Assembly: GCF_029227915.1 (NCBI RefSeq)
Contig: NC_079876.1
Span: forward strand, 7,070,001-7,134,000
Direction of reading: 5' to 3'
Length of the DNA stretch: 64,000 bases
Origin: Hydractinia symbiolongicarpus
Lineage: Eukaryota; Cnidaria; Hydrozoa; Anthoathecata; Hydractiniidae
Part shown: positions 25,001 through 36,847 of the stretch, one piece after another
Layout: each line of letters starts with the position of its first letter
Numbering within the stretch: position 1 is the stretch's first letter
Program-made: the position numbers and the translations under genes
Notes under the pieces: model-generated
What the model saw: the letters and a program-made list of their open reading frames with translations, nothing else
What the model was told of the DNA's origin: nothing
Databases searched by the model: none

Positions 25001-28000
25001 CTTTTGATTATACGGGCCGAGTCCAGGGTTTAAGGGAAATGGCGGGTTTTCGTTTGCCGGCGATTAAACTTCTTTTATTCAGCGTCTCATCAAAAATGAA
25101 AACATTTTTAAAAACTACAAGTCTCATGGGCTTTAGTGGTGAAATAATAATTTAAAAAATCGTTCGGGAAATGAGTTTATACCCTGGGTACTTTTTTTGT
25201 ATACTTTTGACTAAACGGGCCGAGTCCGGGATTTACGGGAAATCGCAGGTTTTCGTTTGCCGGCGATTAAACCACTTTCATTCAGCGTCTCATCAAAAAT
25301 AAAAACATTTTTGAAAACTACAAGTCTCATGCGTTTTAGTGGTGAAAAAATAATTTAAAAAATCGTTTTGGAAATGAGTTTACTCACAGAGTACTTTCTT
25401 TGTATACATTCGACTATACGGACCAAGCCCGGGATTTACGGGAAATCGCGGGTTTTCGTTTGCCGGTGATTAAACCACTTTCATTAAGCGTCTCATCAAA
25501 AATGAAAACATTTCTGAAAACTACAAGTCTCATGCGTTTTAGTGGTGAAAAAATAATTTTAAAAATCGTTCGGGAAATGAGTTTACTCCCTGGGTACTTT
25601 CTTTGTATACTTTTGACTATACGGGCCGAGTCCGGGATATACGGGAAATCGCGGGTTCTCGTTTGCCGGCGATTAAACTTCTTTTATTTAGCGTCTCATC
25701 AAAAATGAAAACATTTTTGAAAACTACAAGTCTCATGCGTTTTAGTGGTGAAAAAATAATTTAAAAAATCGTTCGGGAAATGAGTTTACTCCCTGGGTAC
25801 TTTCTTTGTATACTTTTGACTATACGGGCCGAGTTCGGGATATACGGGAAATCGCGGGTTCTCGTTTGCCGGCGAATAAACTTCTTCTATTCAGCGTCTC
25901 ATCAAAAATGAAAACATTTTTGAAAACTACAAGTCTCATGCGTTTTAGTGGTGAAAAATAATTTAAAAAATCGTTCGGGAAATGAGTTTACTCCCTGGGT
26001 ACTTTCTTTGTATACTTTTGACAATGCGGGCCAAGCCGGGATTTACGGGAAATCGCGGGTTTTCGTTTGCCGGCGATTAAACTTCTTTTATTCAGCGTCT
26101 CATCAAAAATGAAAACATTTTTGAAAACTACAACTCTCATGCGTTTTAGTGGTGAAAAAAAAAATTAAAAAATCGTTCGGGAAATGAGTTTACTACCTGG
26201 GTACTTTCTTTGTATACATTCGACTATACGGGCCAAGCCCCGGATTTACGGGAAATCGCGGGTTTTCGTTTGCCGGCAATTAAACTTCTTTTATTCAGCG
26301 TCTCATCAAAAATGAAAACATTTTTGAAAACTACAAGTCTCATGCGTTTTAGTGGTGAAAAAAAAAATTAAAAAATCGTTGGGGAAATGAGTTTACTCCC
26401 TGGGTACTTTCTTTGTATACATTCGACTATACGGGCCAAGCCCCGGATTTACGGGAAAACGCGGGATTTTGTTTGCCGGCGATTAAACCTCTTTCATTAA
26501 GCGTCTCATCAAAAATGAAAACATTTTTGAAAACTACAAGTCTCATGCGTTTTAGTGGTGAAAAAATAATTTAAAAAATCGTTCGGGAAATGAGTTTACT
26601 CCCTGGGTACTTTCTTTGTATACATTCGACTATACGGGCCAAGCCCGGGATTTACGGGAAATCGCGGGATTTCGTTTGCCGGCGATTAAGCCTCTTTCAT
26701 TAAGCGTCTCATCAAAAATGAAAACATTTTTGAAAACTACAAGTCTCATGCGTTTTAGTGGTGAAAAAATAATTTAAAAAATCGTTTTGGAAATGAGTTT
26801 ACTCACAGAGTACTTTCTTTGTATACATTCGACTATACGGACCAAGCCCGGGATTTACGGGAAATCGCGGGTTTTCGTTTGCCGGTGATTAAACCACTTT
26901 CATTAAGCGTCTCATCAAAAATGAAAACATTTCTGAAAACTACAAGTCTCATGCGTTTTAGTGGTGAAAAAATAATTTAAAAAATCGTTCAGGAAAAGAG
27001 TTTACTCCCTGGGTACTTTCTTTGTATACTTTTGACTATACGGGCCGAGTCCGGGATATACGGGAAATCGCGGGTTCTCGTTTGCCGGCAATTAAAATTC
27101 TTTTATTCAGCGTCTCATCAAAAATGAAAACATTTTTAAAAACTACAAGTCTCATGGGCTTTAGTGGTGAAATAATAATTTAAAAAATCGTTTGGGAAAT
27201 TAGTTTACTCCCTGGGTACTTTCTTTGTATACTTTTGACTATACGGGCCAAGCCCGGGATTTACGGGAAATCTCGGGATTTCGTTTGCCGGCGATTAAAC
27301 TTCTTTTATTCAGCGTCTCATCAAAAATGAAAACATTTTTGAAAACTACAAGTCTCATGCGTTTTAGTGGTGAAAAAATAATTTAAAAAATCGTTCGGGA
27401 AATGAGTTTACTCCCTGGGTACTTTCTTTGTATACTTTTGACTATGCGGGCCAAGCCGGGATTTACGGGAAATCGCGGGTTTTCGTTTGCCGGCGATTAA
27501 ACTTCTTTTATTCAGCGTCTCATCAAAAAAGAAAACATTTTTGAAAACTACAAGTCTCATGCGTTTTAGTGGTGAAAAAAAAAATTAAAAAATCGTTCGG
27601 GAAATGAGTTTACTCCCTGGGTACTTTCTTTGTATACATTCGACTATACGGGCCAAGCCCCGGATTTACGGGAAAACGCGGGATTTTGTTTGCCGGCGAT
27701 TAAACCTCTTTCATTAAGCGTCTCATCAAAAATGAAAACATTTTTGAAAACTACAAGTCTCATGCGTTTTAGTGGTGAAAAAATAATTTAAAAAATCGTT
27801 CGGGAAATGAGTTTACTCCCTGGGTACTTTCTTTGTATACATCGACTATACGGGCCAAGCCCGGGATTTACGGGAAATCGCGGGATTTCGTTTGCCGGCG
27901 ATTAAACCTCTTTCATTAAGCGTCTCATCAAAAATGAAAACATTTTTGAAAACTACAAGTCTCATGCGTTTTAGTGGTGAAAAAATAATTTAAAAAATCG

Positions 28001-29930
28001 TTCGGGAAATGAATTTACTCCCTGGGTACTTTCTTTGTATACTTTTGACTATACGGGCCGAGTCCGGGATTTACGTTTTCGTTTGCCGGCGATTAAACTT
28101 CTTTCATTCAGCGTCTCATCAAAAATGAAAACATTTTTGAAAATTACAAGTCTCATGCGTTTTAGTGGTGAAAAAATAATTTAAAAAATCGTTCGGAAAA
28201 TGAGTTTACTCCCTGGGTACTTTCTTTGTATACTTTTGATTATACGGGCCGAGTCCAGGGTTTACGGGAAATGGCGGGTTTTCGTTTGCCGGCGATTAAA
28301 CTTCTTTTATTCAGCGTCTCATCAGAAATGAAAACATTTTTAAAAACTACAAGTCTCATGGGCTTTAGTGGTGAAATAATAATTTAAAAAATCGTTCGGG
28401 AAATGAGTTTACACCCTGGGTACTTTCTTTGTATACTTTTGACTATACGGGCCGAGTCCGGGATTTACGGGAAATCGCAGGTTTTCGTTTGCCGGCGATT
28501 AAACCACTTTCATTCAGCGTCTCATCAAAAATAAAAACATTTTTGAAAACTACAAGTCTCATGCGTTTTAGTGGTGAAAAAATAATTTAAAAAATCGTTT
28601 TGGAAATGAGTTTACTCACAGGGTACTTTCTTTGTATACATTCGACTATACGGACCAAGCCCGGGATTTACGGGAAATCGCCGGTTTTCGTTTGCCGGTG
28701 ATTAAACCACTTTCATTAAGCGTCTCATCAAAAATGAAAACATTTCTGAAAACTACAAGTCTCATGCGTTTTAGTGGTGAAAAAATAATTTAGAAAATCG
28801 TTCGGGAAATGAGTTTACTCCCTGGGTACTTTCTTTGTATATTTTTGACTATACGGGCCGAGTCCGGGATATACGGGAAATCGCGGGTTCTCGTTTGCCG
28901 GCGATTAAACTTCTTTTATTCAGCGTCTCATCAAAAATGAAAACTTTTTTAAAAACTACAAGTCTCATGGGCTTTAGTGGTGAAATAGTAATTGAAAAAA
29001 TCGTTTGGGAAATTAGTTTACTCCCTGGGTACTTTCTTTGTATACTTTTGACTATACGGGCCAAGCCCGGGATTTATGGGAAATCTCGGGTTTTCGTTTG
29101 CCGGCGATTAAACCTCTTTCATTAAGCGTCTAATCAAAAATGAAAACATTTTTGAAAACTACAAGTCTCATGCGTTTTAGTGGTGAAAAAATAATTTAAA
29201 AAATCGTTCGGGAAATGAGTTTACTCCCTGGGTACTTTCTTTGTATACTTTTGACTATGCGGGCCAAGCCGGGATTTACGGGAAATCGCGGGTTTTCGTT
29301 TGCCGGCGATTAAACTTCTTTTATTCAGCGTCTCATCTAAAATGAAAACATTTTTGAAAACTACAAGTCTCATGCGTTTTAGTGGTGAAAAAAAAAATTA
29401 AAAAATCGTTCGGGAAATGAGTTTACTCCCTGGGTACTTTCTTTGTATACATTCGACTATACGGGCCAAGCCCCGGATTTACGGGAAAACGCGGGATTTT
29501 GTTTTCCGGCGATTAAACCTCTTTCATCAAGCGTCTCATCAAAAATGAAAACATTTTTGAAAACTACAAGTCTCATGCGTTTTAGTGGTGAAAAAATAAT
29601 TTAAAAAATCGTTCGGGAAATGAGTTTACTCCCTGGGTACTTTCTTTGTATATTTTTGACTATACGGGCCGAATCCGGGATTTACGGGAAGTCGCGGGTT
29701 TTCGTTTCCCGGCGTTTAAACTTCTTTTATTCAGCGTCTCATCAAAAATGAAAACATTTTTAAAAACTACAAGTCTCATGGGCTTTAGTGGTGAAATAAT
29801 AATTTAAAAAATCGTTCGGGAAATGAGTTTACACCCTGGGTACTTTCTTTGTGTACTTTTGACTATACGGGCCGAGTCCGGGATTTACGGGAAATCGCAG
29901 GTTTTCGTTTGCCGGCGATTAAACTTCTTT
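25000..29930 (+). repeat. satellite section with diverged 9- to 10-monomer order
   Basis: The monomer order here recalls the 300-5565 block (cacagag type, gggatatac type, ctcggg type, ccaagccggg type, ccccggattt type, then ccaagcccggg type) but with more private substitutions and small indels. A period of about 1.81 kb is visible: ccaagccggg lies near 27451 and 29264, and the cacag type near 26802 and 28614. A 12-bp deletion in the core near 28070 matches the one at 6585, showing shared ancestry. No gene or foreign insertion is visible. Confidence 0.65.
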
Positions 29931-32900
29931 TATTCGGCGTCTCATCAAAAATGAAAACATTTTTGAAAATTACAAGTCTCATGCGTTTTAGTGGTGAAAA
30001 AATATTTTAAAAAATCGTTCGGAAAATGAGTTTAATCCCTGGGTATTTTCTTTGTATACTTTTGACTATACGGGCCGAGTCCGGGGTTTACGGGAAATCG
30101 CGGGTTTTCGTTTGCCGGCGATTAAACTTCTTTTATTCAGCGTCTCATCAAAAATGAAAACATTTTTGAAAACTACAAGTCTCATGCATTTTAGTGGTGA
30201 AAAAGTATTTTAAAAAATCGTTCGGGAAATGAGTTTACTCCCTGGGTACTTTCTTTATATACTTTTGATTATACGGGCCGAGTCCAGGGTTTACGGGAAA
30301 TGGCGGGTTTTCGTTTGCCGGCGATTAAACTTCTTTTATTCAGCGTCTCATCAAAAATGAAAACATTTTTAAAAACTACAAGTCTCATGGGCTTTAGTGG
30401 TGAAATAATAATTTAAAAAATCGTTCGGGAAATGAGTTTACACCCTGGGTACTTTCTTTGTATACTTTTGACTATACGGGCCGAGTCCGGGATTTACGGG
30501 AAATAGCAGGTTTTCGTTTCCCGGCGATTAAACTTCTTTCATTCAGCGTCTCATAAAAAATAAAAATATTTTTGAAAACTACAAGTCTCATGCGTTTTAG
30601 TGGTGAAAAAATAATTTAAAAATTCGTTCGGGAAATGAGTTTACTCCCTGGGTACTTTCTTTGTATACTTTTGACTATGCGGGCCGAGTCCGGGGTTTAC
30701 GGGAAATGGCGGGTTTTCGTTTGCCGGCGATTAAACTTCTTTTATTCAGCGTCTCATCAAAAATGAAAACATTTTTTGAAAACTACAAGTCTCATGCGTT
30801 TTAGTGGTGAAAAAATAATTTAAAAAATCGTTCGGGAAATGAGTTTACTCCCTGGGTACTTTCTTTGTATACTTTTGATTATACAGGCCGAGTCAAGGGT
30901 TTACGGGAAATGGCGGGTTTACGTTTGCCGGCGATTAAACTTCTTTTATTCAGCGTCTCATCAAAAATGAAAACATTTTTAAAAACTACAAGTCTCTTGG
31001 GCTTTAGTGGTGAAATAATATGTTAAAAAAACGTTCGGGAAATGAATTTACACCCTGGGTACTTTCTTTGTATACTTTTGACTATACGGGCCGAGTCCAG
31101 GATTTACGGGAATTCGCAGGTCTTCGTTTGCCGGCGATTAAACTTCTTTTATTCAGCGTCTCATCAAAAATGAAAACATTTTTGAAAACTACAAGTCTCA
31201 TGCGTTTTAGTGGTGAAAATATAAATTAAAAAATCGTTCGGGAAATGAGTTTACTCCCTGGGTACTTTCTTTGTATACTTTTGACAATACGGGCCAAGCC
31301 CGGGATTTACGGGAAATCGCGGGTTTTCGTTTGCCGGCGATTAAACTTCTTTCATTAACCGTCTCATCAAAAATGAAAACATTTTTGAAAACTACAAGTC
31401 TCATGCGTTTTAGTGGTGAAAAAAAAATAATTAAAAAATCGTTCGGGAAATGAGTTTACTCCCTGGGTACTTTCTTTGTATACATTCGACTATACGGGCC
31501 AAGCCCCGGATTTACGGGAAAACGCGGGATTTTGTTTTCCGGCGATTAAACTTCTTTCATTCAGCGTCTCATAAAAAATAAAAATATTTTTGAAAACTAC
31601 AAGTCTCATGCGTTTTAGTGGTGAAAAAATAATTTAAAAATTCGTTCGGGAAATGAGTTTACTCCCTGGGTACTTTCTTTGTATACTTTTGACTATGCGG
31701 GCCGAGTCCGGGGTTTACGGGAAATGGCGGGTTTTCGTTTGCCGGCGATTAAACTTCTTTTATTCAGCGTCTCATCAAAAATGAAAACATTTTTGAAAAC
31801 TACAAGTCTCATGCGTTTTAGTGGTGAAAAAATAATTTAAAAAATCGTTCGGGAAATGAGTTTACTCCCTGGGTACTTTCTTTGTATACTTTTGATTATA
31901 CAGGCCGAGTCCAGGGTTTACGGGAAATGGCGGGTTTACGTTTGCCGGCGATTAAACTTCTTTTATTCAGCGTCTCATCAAAAATGAAAACATTTTTAAA
32001 AACTACAAGTCTCTTGGGCTTTAGTGGTGAAATAATATGTTAAAAAAACGTTCGGGAAATGAATTTACACCCTGGGTACTTTCTTTGTATACTTTTGACT
32101 ATACGGGCCGAGTCCAGGATTTACGGGAATTCGCAGGTCTTCGTTTGCCGGCGATTAAACTTCTTTTATTCGGCGTCTCATCAAAAATGAAAACATTTTT
32201 GAAAATTACAAGTCTCATGCGTTTTAGTGGTGAAAAAATATTTTAAAAAATCGTTCGGAAAATGAGTTTAATCCCTGGGTATTTTCTTTGTATACTTTTG
32301 ACTATACGGGCCGAGTCCGGGGTTTACGGGAAATCGCGGGTTTTCGTTTGCCGGCGATTAAACTTCTTTTATTCAGCGTCTCATCAAAAATGAAAACATT
32401 TTTGAAAACTACAAGTCTCATGCATTTTAGTGGTGAAAAAGTATTTTAAAAAATCGTTCGGGAAATGAGTTTACTCCCTGGGTACTTTCTTTATATACTT
32501 TTGATTATACGGGCCGAGTCCAGGGTTTACGGGAAATGGCGGGTTTTCGTTTGCCGGCGATTAAACTTCTTTTATTCAGCGTCTCATCAAAAATGAAAAC
32601 ATTTTTAAAAACTACAAGTCTCATGGGCTTTAGTGGTGAAATAATAATTTAAAAAATCGTTCGGGAAATGAGTTTACACCCTGGGTACTTTCTTTGTATA
32701 CTTTTGACTATACGGGCCGAGTCCGGGATTTACGGGAAATAGCAGGTTTTCGTTTCCCGGCGATTAAACTTCTTTCATTCAGCGTCTCATAAAAAATAAA
32801 AATATTTTTGAAAACTACAAGTCTCATGCGTTTTAGTGGTGAAAAAATAATTTAAAAATTCGTTCGGGAAATGAGTTAACTCCCTGGGTACTTTCTTTGT

Positions 32901-33463
32901 ATACTTTTGACTATGCGGGCCGAGTCCGGGGTTTACGGGAAATGGCGGGTTTTCGTTTGCCGGCGATTAAACTTCTTTTATTCAGCGTCTCATCAAAAAT
33001 GAAAACATTTTTGAAAACTACAAGTCTCATGCGTTTTAGTGGTGAAAAAATAATTTAAAAAATCGTTCGGGAAATGAGTTTACTCCCTGGGTACTTTCTT
33101 TGTATACTTTTGATTATACAGGCCGAGTCCAGGGTTTACGGGAAATGGCGGGTTTACGTTTGCCGGCGATTAAACTTCTTTTATTCAGCGTCTCATCAAA
33201 AATGAAAACATTTTTAAAAACTACAAGTCTCTTGGGCTTTAGTGGTGAAATAATATGTTAAAAAAACGTTCGGGAAATGAATTTACACCCTGGGTACTTT
33301 CTTTGTATACTTTTGACTATACGGGCCGAGTCCAGGATTTACGGGAATTCGCAGGTCTTCGTTTGCCGGCGATTAAACTTCTTTTATTCAGCGTCTCATC
33401 AAAAATGAAAACATTTTTGAAAACTACAAGTCTCATGCGTTTTAGTGGTGAAAATATAAATTA
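29930..33463 (+). repeat. 2235-bp (11-monomer) higher-order repeat, two copies of its end segment
   Basis: The markers tcatgcatttta (about 30183 and 32418) and ttaatccctgggtatttt (about 30020 and 32255), and the monomer starting atgttaaaaaaacg (31020 and 33255), share a spacing of 2235 bp. The last also occurs at 32037, giving internal 1017- and 1218-bp spacings of 5 and 6 monomers. The segment ends just before the two monomers that precede the transposon insertion. Confidence 0.75.
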
Positions 33464-33846
33464 AAAAATCGTTCGGGAAATAAGTTTACTCCCTAGGTAC
33501 TTTCTTTGTATACATTCGACTATACGGGCCAAGCCCGGGATTTACGGGAAATCGCGGGATTTCGTTTGCCGGCGATTAAACCTCTTTCATTAAGCGTCTC
33601 ATCAAAAATGAAAACATTTTTGAAAACTACAAGTCTCATGCGTTTTAGTGGTGAAAAAATAATTTAAAAAATCGTTCGGGAAATGAGTTTACTCCCTGGG
33701 TACTTTCTTTGTATACTTTGGACTATACGGGCCGAGTCCGGGATTTACGGGAAATCGCGGATTTTCGTTTAAGGGCGATTAAACTTCTTTTATTCCGCGT
33801 CTCATCAAAAATGAAAACATTTTTGAAAACTACAAGTCTCATGCGT

Positions 33847-33850
33847 TGTA
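33847..33850. repeat. target-site duplication TGTA, left
   Basis: TGTA lies at the left edge of the insertion and is repeated at 37414-37417. Removing the element and one copy gives gcgttgtagtgg, exactly the sequence of intact sister monomers, for example near 7894 and 18226. Shorter parsings, such as GT with one more element base at each end, also fit, so the 4-bp reading is likely but not unique. Confidence 0.8.
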
Positions 33851-33901
33851 CACGGTCGTTCAAAACCGCGATTTTAAGGAAAAAAAGTGTGCGCATGCGC
33901 C
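33851..33901 (+). repeat. left terminal inverted repeat of the 3.56-kb element
   Basis: The 51-bp left end begins CACGGTCGTT and ends in gtgtgcgcatgcgcc. Its inner 25 bp (33877-33901) match the reverse complement of 37373-37397 exactly, and the outer 7 bp match the outer 7 bp of the right end. The stretch between is 10 bp longer on the left and only weakly similar. It includes the palindrome gcgcatgcgc. Confidence 0.88.
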
Positions 33902-34134
33902 AAAATTTTTTTTTAAAAAAGCGCCTACGCTTAAGATTATGACGTCATCGATATTGACCTCACTCTCTATTATCTTGTTTTAGTTGCCCAATAAAAGAAA
34001 ATTTAACATTTTTTTCTTTTAAAACTAAAGAAGGATGACCATAGACTACTATTTCGCCTTTGGTTGCTACCCGAGGCAGCCTAAACAGACGGCAAGGTCC
34101 ACAAAAACCCAGATGGCTAGTTCACAATTTACCA

Positions 34135-34154
34135 GTACAGGAGCACTCTTGTAC
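34135..34154. other. hairpin-forming sequence inside the element
   Basis: An 8-bp stem, gtacagga with tcttgtac (one G-T pair), closes a 4-nt loop, gcac. It lies in the less AT-rich segment 34020-34200. It could be a chance hairpin or part of a captured structured RNA; I could not match it to any snRNA or tRNA I know. Confidence 0.4.
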
Positions 34155-35112
34155 AACATTCTGACGCAAGGTTTTGCCTAAAAATTACTTTTCCTGTTTG
34201 CATGTATCCCTTATCGAGCGTTCTATCGTATTAGGTAGTAGCTGCCACTTTTTTTACTACTAAAATTTTGAGCTTTTCTACACCATACATTTCACTTTCG
34301 TTTTCACAAAAAAAAAATGGTTGACAACTATTAGAAATGTAAAATAGATGCTAATAAACAAAGAACAAACGATATTATACTACTAAAATTAAATTTTAAA
34401 AGGAAAAAAAATAATTCATCTGATGTGTAACCTTAGCTAGCTCTAAGGTTGGTCTTGATTAGTTTTCTCTATCTAGAAGCCTGCTAAAACTAAACGTAAA
34501 TGTGAGAAAGCTAGCTTCACTCAGACTCAGTGGACCCCAATGGAAATAATCCACTAACAATAGGTTTTTGTGATTTTCTGGGCTAGAAACACTTTAAATA
34601 TTTATCAATTTTGTTGTTGTTGTTAGACTAGGAAATGATTGCTAATGAAAAAAATTGTACAGTTCTATAGCTATATATATATGTTAAACAAAAAAGCTAA
34701 CCATTTACACAGACATTTCAGCCTAGACCATTCCCTAATTGTGAGATTTTTCACCACGAAAGTCAATCTGAATTATATAAAAATACTTTACAAATTAGGC
34801 TATTACAAGTATTTTTTATTTCAATTCATAATCTGGATTTAACGAATATATTCTTATTTCAAACGCATTCAACAAAAAGTGGTAATCGAGCAAATCAGCA
34901 AGATCTTCTGTTTCATTATTATTCCATCTTTTTTTTAACCGCTTCTGTCAACAAATCTTCACATGCAAATCACGTTTGAATGACGCTTGAAATTATGAAT
35001 TATTGGGTCAAAATTACTTCAATGAAATCGTGGCAACATGTTTTGTATCATAGAACAATTTGGGACTGGTGCCCTACAATGTGAAAAAACAGAAAGTACA
35101 ATATAAGCTACC

Positions 35113-35128
35113 AGAATCACCCAGAACC
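35113..35128 (+). repeat. left half of a 16-bp perfect inverted repeat
   Basis: The sequence agaatcacccagaacc recurs as its reverse complement at 35569-35584, about 470 bp away. Outside the 16 bp there is partial further similarity, with gttttccaaacctag on the right side. This could mark the ends of a third small nested element, but no convincing direct-repeat flank is visible. Confidence 0.55.
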
Positions 35129-35568
35129 ACCCAAAACTAGAAAACACATGCATGTCCAATGTGTGGCAATCGTTTTCAATCTTTTATAATTTAATAATTT
35201 AACAGACCAGCCGTCATTGTTCAATGGACCCCGGGTACAAACCTCATACAGCCGACTTCCCGGAAAAAAAAAGTTTCTTTTTTAAGTCTCAATTATAAAA
35301 TGTATTTTTTTGTACAAAAAAAGTTTCATAATTCCCAGCTTCTTACTAAATGTCCTCCTTTTCAATTTCTTAATGTTGGCTTGGAAGGTCTTCTACCTAA
35401 CATGAGTCTTTTCCTTTAAAGTCTATGGAATACACGTTCGATACGGAGCCAATTATTAACGCACTATTTACACCAGCGTTTTTTCCTAGTTGTTTATATT
35501 TTTTTCAAGTGACTGATAGGTTCGTGTTAATTCGGTCTGTTCTTAGGTCATTCTGACTGATTCCAGCT

Positions 35569-35584
35569 GGTTCTGGGTGATTCT
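35569..35584 (-). repeat. right half of the 16-bp perfect inverted repeat
   Basis: This is the reverse complement of 35113-35128 (ggttctgggtgattct). Just upstream, ttctgactgattccagctgg contains degenerate internal copies of the same gattc/ttctg words, so it may instead be part of a short imperfect repeat cluster. Confidence 0.55.
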
Positions 35585-36070
35585 AGGTTTGGAAAACAAT
35601 GATTGAGCAGATAGCAGGGCCTACAAAAAGCTCTTATCTTTTAAAAAAACCTGAGGCTCTCATAAAAAAGCATGTAAAATGATAGCAAAGTGTGCATAAA
35701 AATGTACAGACATGTGAGTTAATGTTTAACATATTCCTGTGAAACCCCTGACTTTTTTCTGATGAAACTTTTTTTTGGCGAGATAAACATAAATTTTTCA
35801 TGATTTATCAGACACCACAAACTCGGCATAAGCCTCAATTATATAAGTCAAAAATTTTTTCCAGGGTACGAACAGATATGCTGTCCAAATAAATGCACAG
35901 GAGCATCTCTGGTTTAGTGTTACTTGTTGTTTTGTTAATTATATACATATTATAGAAAAATATTATCGATTTCTTTTTGTATGAGATTTTTTATTAACAA
36001 ACAAACCTTCGCTATGAAAAATTATTTTTAGCAGAACTATTAATAAACCCTAACCACTTTTGGGTGACTG

Positions 36071-36075
36071 TGAAA
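36071..36075. repeat. TGAAA direct repeat left of the nested element
   Basis: TGAAA precedes the nested element and recurs directly after it at 36843-36847, consistent with a 5-bp target-site duplication. The match can be extended to tgactgtgaaa (36065-36075 and 36837-36847), but that overlaps the right terminal repeat and is probably coincidental. Confidence 0.6.
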
Positions 36076-36104
36076 CAGTCAGGGTAAACACCTAATTAGA
36101 CGAC
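36076..36104 (+). repeat. left terminal inverted repeat of the nested element
   Basis: These 29 bp begin cagtcagggtaaacacc and end agacgac. They differ from the reverse complement of 36814-36842 at two positions. Confidence 0.85.
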
Positions 36105-36114
36105 ATGACCTAAT

Positions 36115-36181
36115 TAGGCGAGTCATTTAGTTAGGCGACATGATGTAGTTTAATTACGCTAACCGTAGTCTAACTAGGCGA
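36115..36181 (+). repeat. subterminal TAGGCGA motif cluster
   Basis: Three direct copies of taggcga start at 36115, 36132 and 36175, the first two embedded in ttaggcga. The left terminal repeat ends in the near copy tagacga, and its right counterpart has taggcga. Repeated words next to terminal repeats commonly serve as transposase-binding sites; that role is inferred here. Confidence 0.6.
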
Positions 36182-36813
36182 ACGAAAACTTTTTGTTGTA
36201 AATACGTCGAAATCATTGCGTTTTGCACTACAATTTTTATGTGAATCAAATCGCAGACAATTTTGACCAATTATCGTCTTATTTGCATTGCGCATTGGCA
36301 ACTTATGGCCCAAACCTTGTGTGGCAATATTTGTTGTTTTAAATAATGGATTTCAGCCATTTACACCACAGGAAAAAAAATATGGGGATAAAAATGTGGT
36401 ATTGTTTGACTAAGATTTTAACGTTGTTAAAACAGGATGTGAATAAAAAAGAAACGTTACAAAACAAATTGTTACCACATCCATCTTAAAAAAAAACAAT
36501 TTTTTTTTTGCGTTTTTTGTGAAAGAATATCTTCATTAAATTATTGCGTATTTTACTATCGTCACCTAAATAGGCGAAATGTAATATTTCATTTTAACAT
36601 AATTCTTACTTGCGCGAGCATATCGAGGCACGAGTGACAATTTTAGAATCATGGTTGCATACACTATCCATTCTGAACAAAGTGTTTTTGCGATTTTTTC
36701 TTAGGAATGTGTGAAAAGCCATTGAATATTGTAATGTCTTAACTAGGTTACATATGGTCTAACTAGGCTACAATGAGTCGCGTAAATAGGTGGTATGCCC
36801 TAATTAACCTACC

Positions 36814-36842
36814 GTCGCCTAATTAAGTGTTTACCCTGACTG
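36814..36842 (-). repeat. right terminal inverted repeat of the nested element
   Basis: The sequence gtcgcctaattaagtg continues into tttaccctgactg, the reverse complement of the left end apart from two transitions. Confidence 0.85.
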
Positions 36843-36847
36843 TGAAA
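36843..36847. repeat. TGAAA direct repeat right of the nested element
   Basis: This is the right partner of 36071-36075. Confidence 0.6.

Larger units (their letters stand above)
1..33850 (+). repeat. 203-bp satellite array, forward arm, first part
   Basis: This is an uninterrupted head-to-tail tandem array of about 167 units of about 203 bp. Landmarks such as ccctgggtactttc, gtatac, tttgccggcg and gcgtctcatcaaaaatg recur every 202-204 bp from the first base to the transposon insertion. Monomers differ by scattered substitutions and 1-12 bp indels, and the same variant sets recur at multi-monomer spacings, which marks higher-order repeats (entered separately). Because 203 is not a multiple of three, reading frames shift at each unit, which argues against protein coding. 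The array begins before the window. No gene is present in this stretch. Satellite status is certain; a centromeric role is inference. Confidence 0.98.
33902..36075. other. interior of the 3.56-kb element, left of the nested element; no gene recognised
   Basis: This is AT-rich non-satellite sequence without a supportable gene. A perfect TGACGTCA (CRE-type) octamer lies at 33940-33947. Positions 34020-34200 are less AT-rich than the surroundings and hold a hairpin (34135-34154). A second hairpin, aacctta/taaggtt, is at 34429-34450, the 10-bp palindrome aagctagctt is at 34508-34517, and a short TTG run lies near 34611-34624. A 67-codon open frame at 34639-34842 is rich in K, Y, I and L, as expected from AT-rich DNA, and is not credited as a gene. 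An inverted pair at 35113 and 35569 is entered separately. Confidence 0.7.
36076..36842. mobile_element. 767-bp nested element with 29-bp terminal inverted repeats
   Basis: The ends read CAGTCAGGGTAAACAC inward on each side, with 27 of 29 positions matching, and TGAAA flanks both sides. The interior is AT-rich and has no open frame of note, so this is a miniature non-autonomous element. Subterminal regions carry repeated taggcga words (36115, 36132, 36175 and 36571) and related taactaggc/ttaacta words near 36737-36765, as expected for transposase-binding repeats. A 5-bp duplication with CAG ends could fit a hAT-related lineage, but I do not assign a family. It inserted into the 3.56-kb element, so it is the younger of the two or moved with it. 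Confidence 0.75.

Noticed and set aside
1-33850. Direct repeats considered as a CRISPR array
   Set aside because: Whole 203-bp units repeat with no unique spacers; this is tandem satellite.
33940-33947. TGACGTCA as a functional promoter element
   Set aside because: A single perfect CRE octamer without a gene downstream; noted within the interior entry only.
34639-34842. 67-codon open frame in the insertion
   Set aside because: Composition is dominated by K, Y, I, L and F, as expected from AT-rich sequence, with no recognisable motif.
35201-35260. Possible tRNA-like B box (gggtacaaacct) suggesting a SINE
   Set aside because: No matching A box at suitable distance, no cloverleaf and no A-rich tail in context.
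36065-36075. An 11-bp target duplication tgactgtgaaa for the nested element
   Set aside because: The right-hand copy overlaps the terminal inverted repeat; TGAAA keeps both ends symmetric and is simpler.
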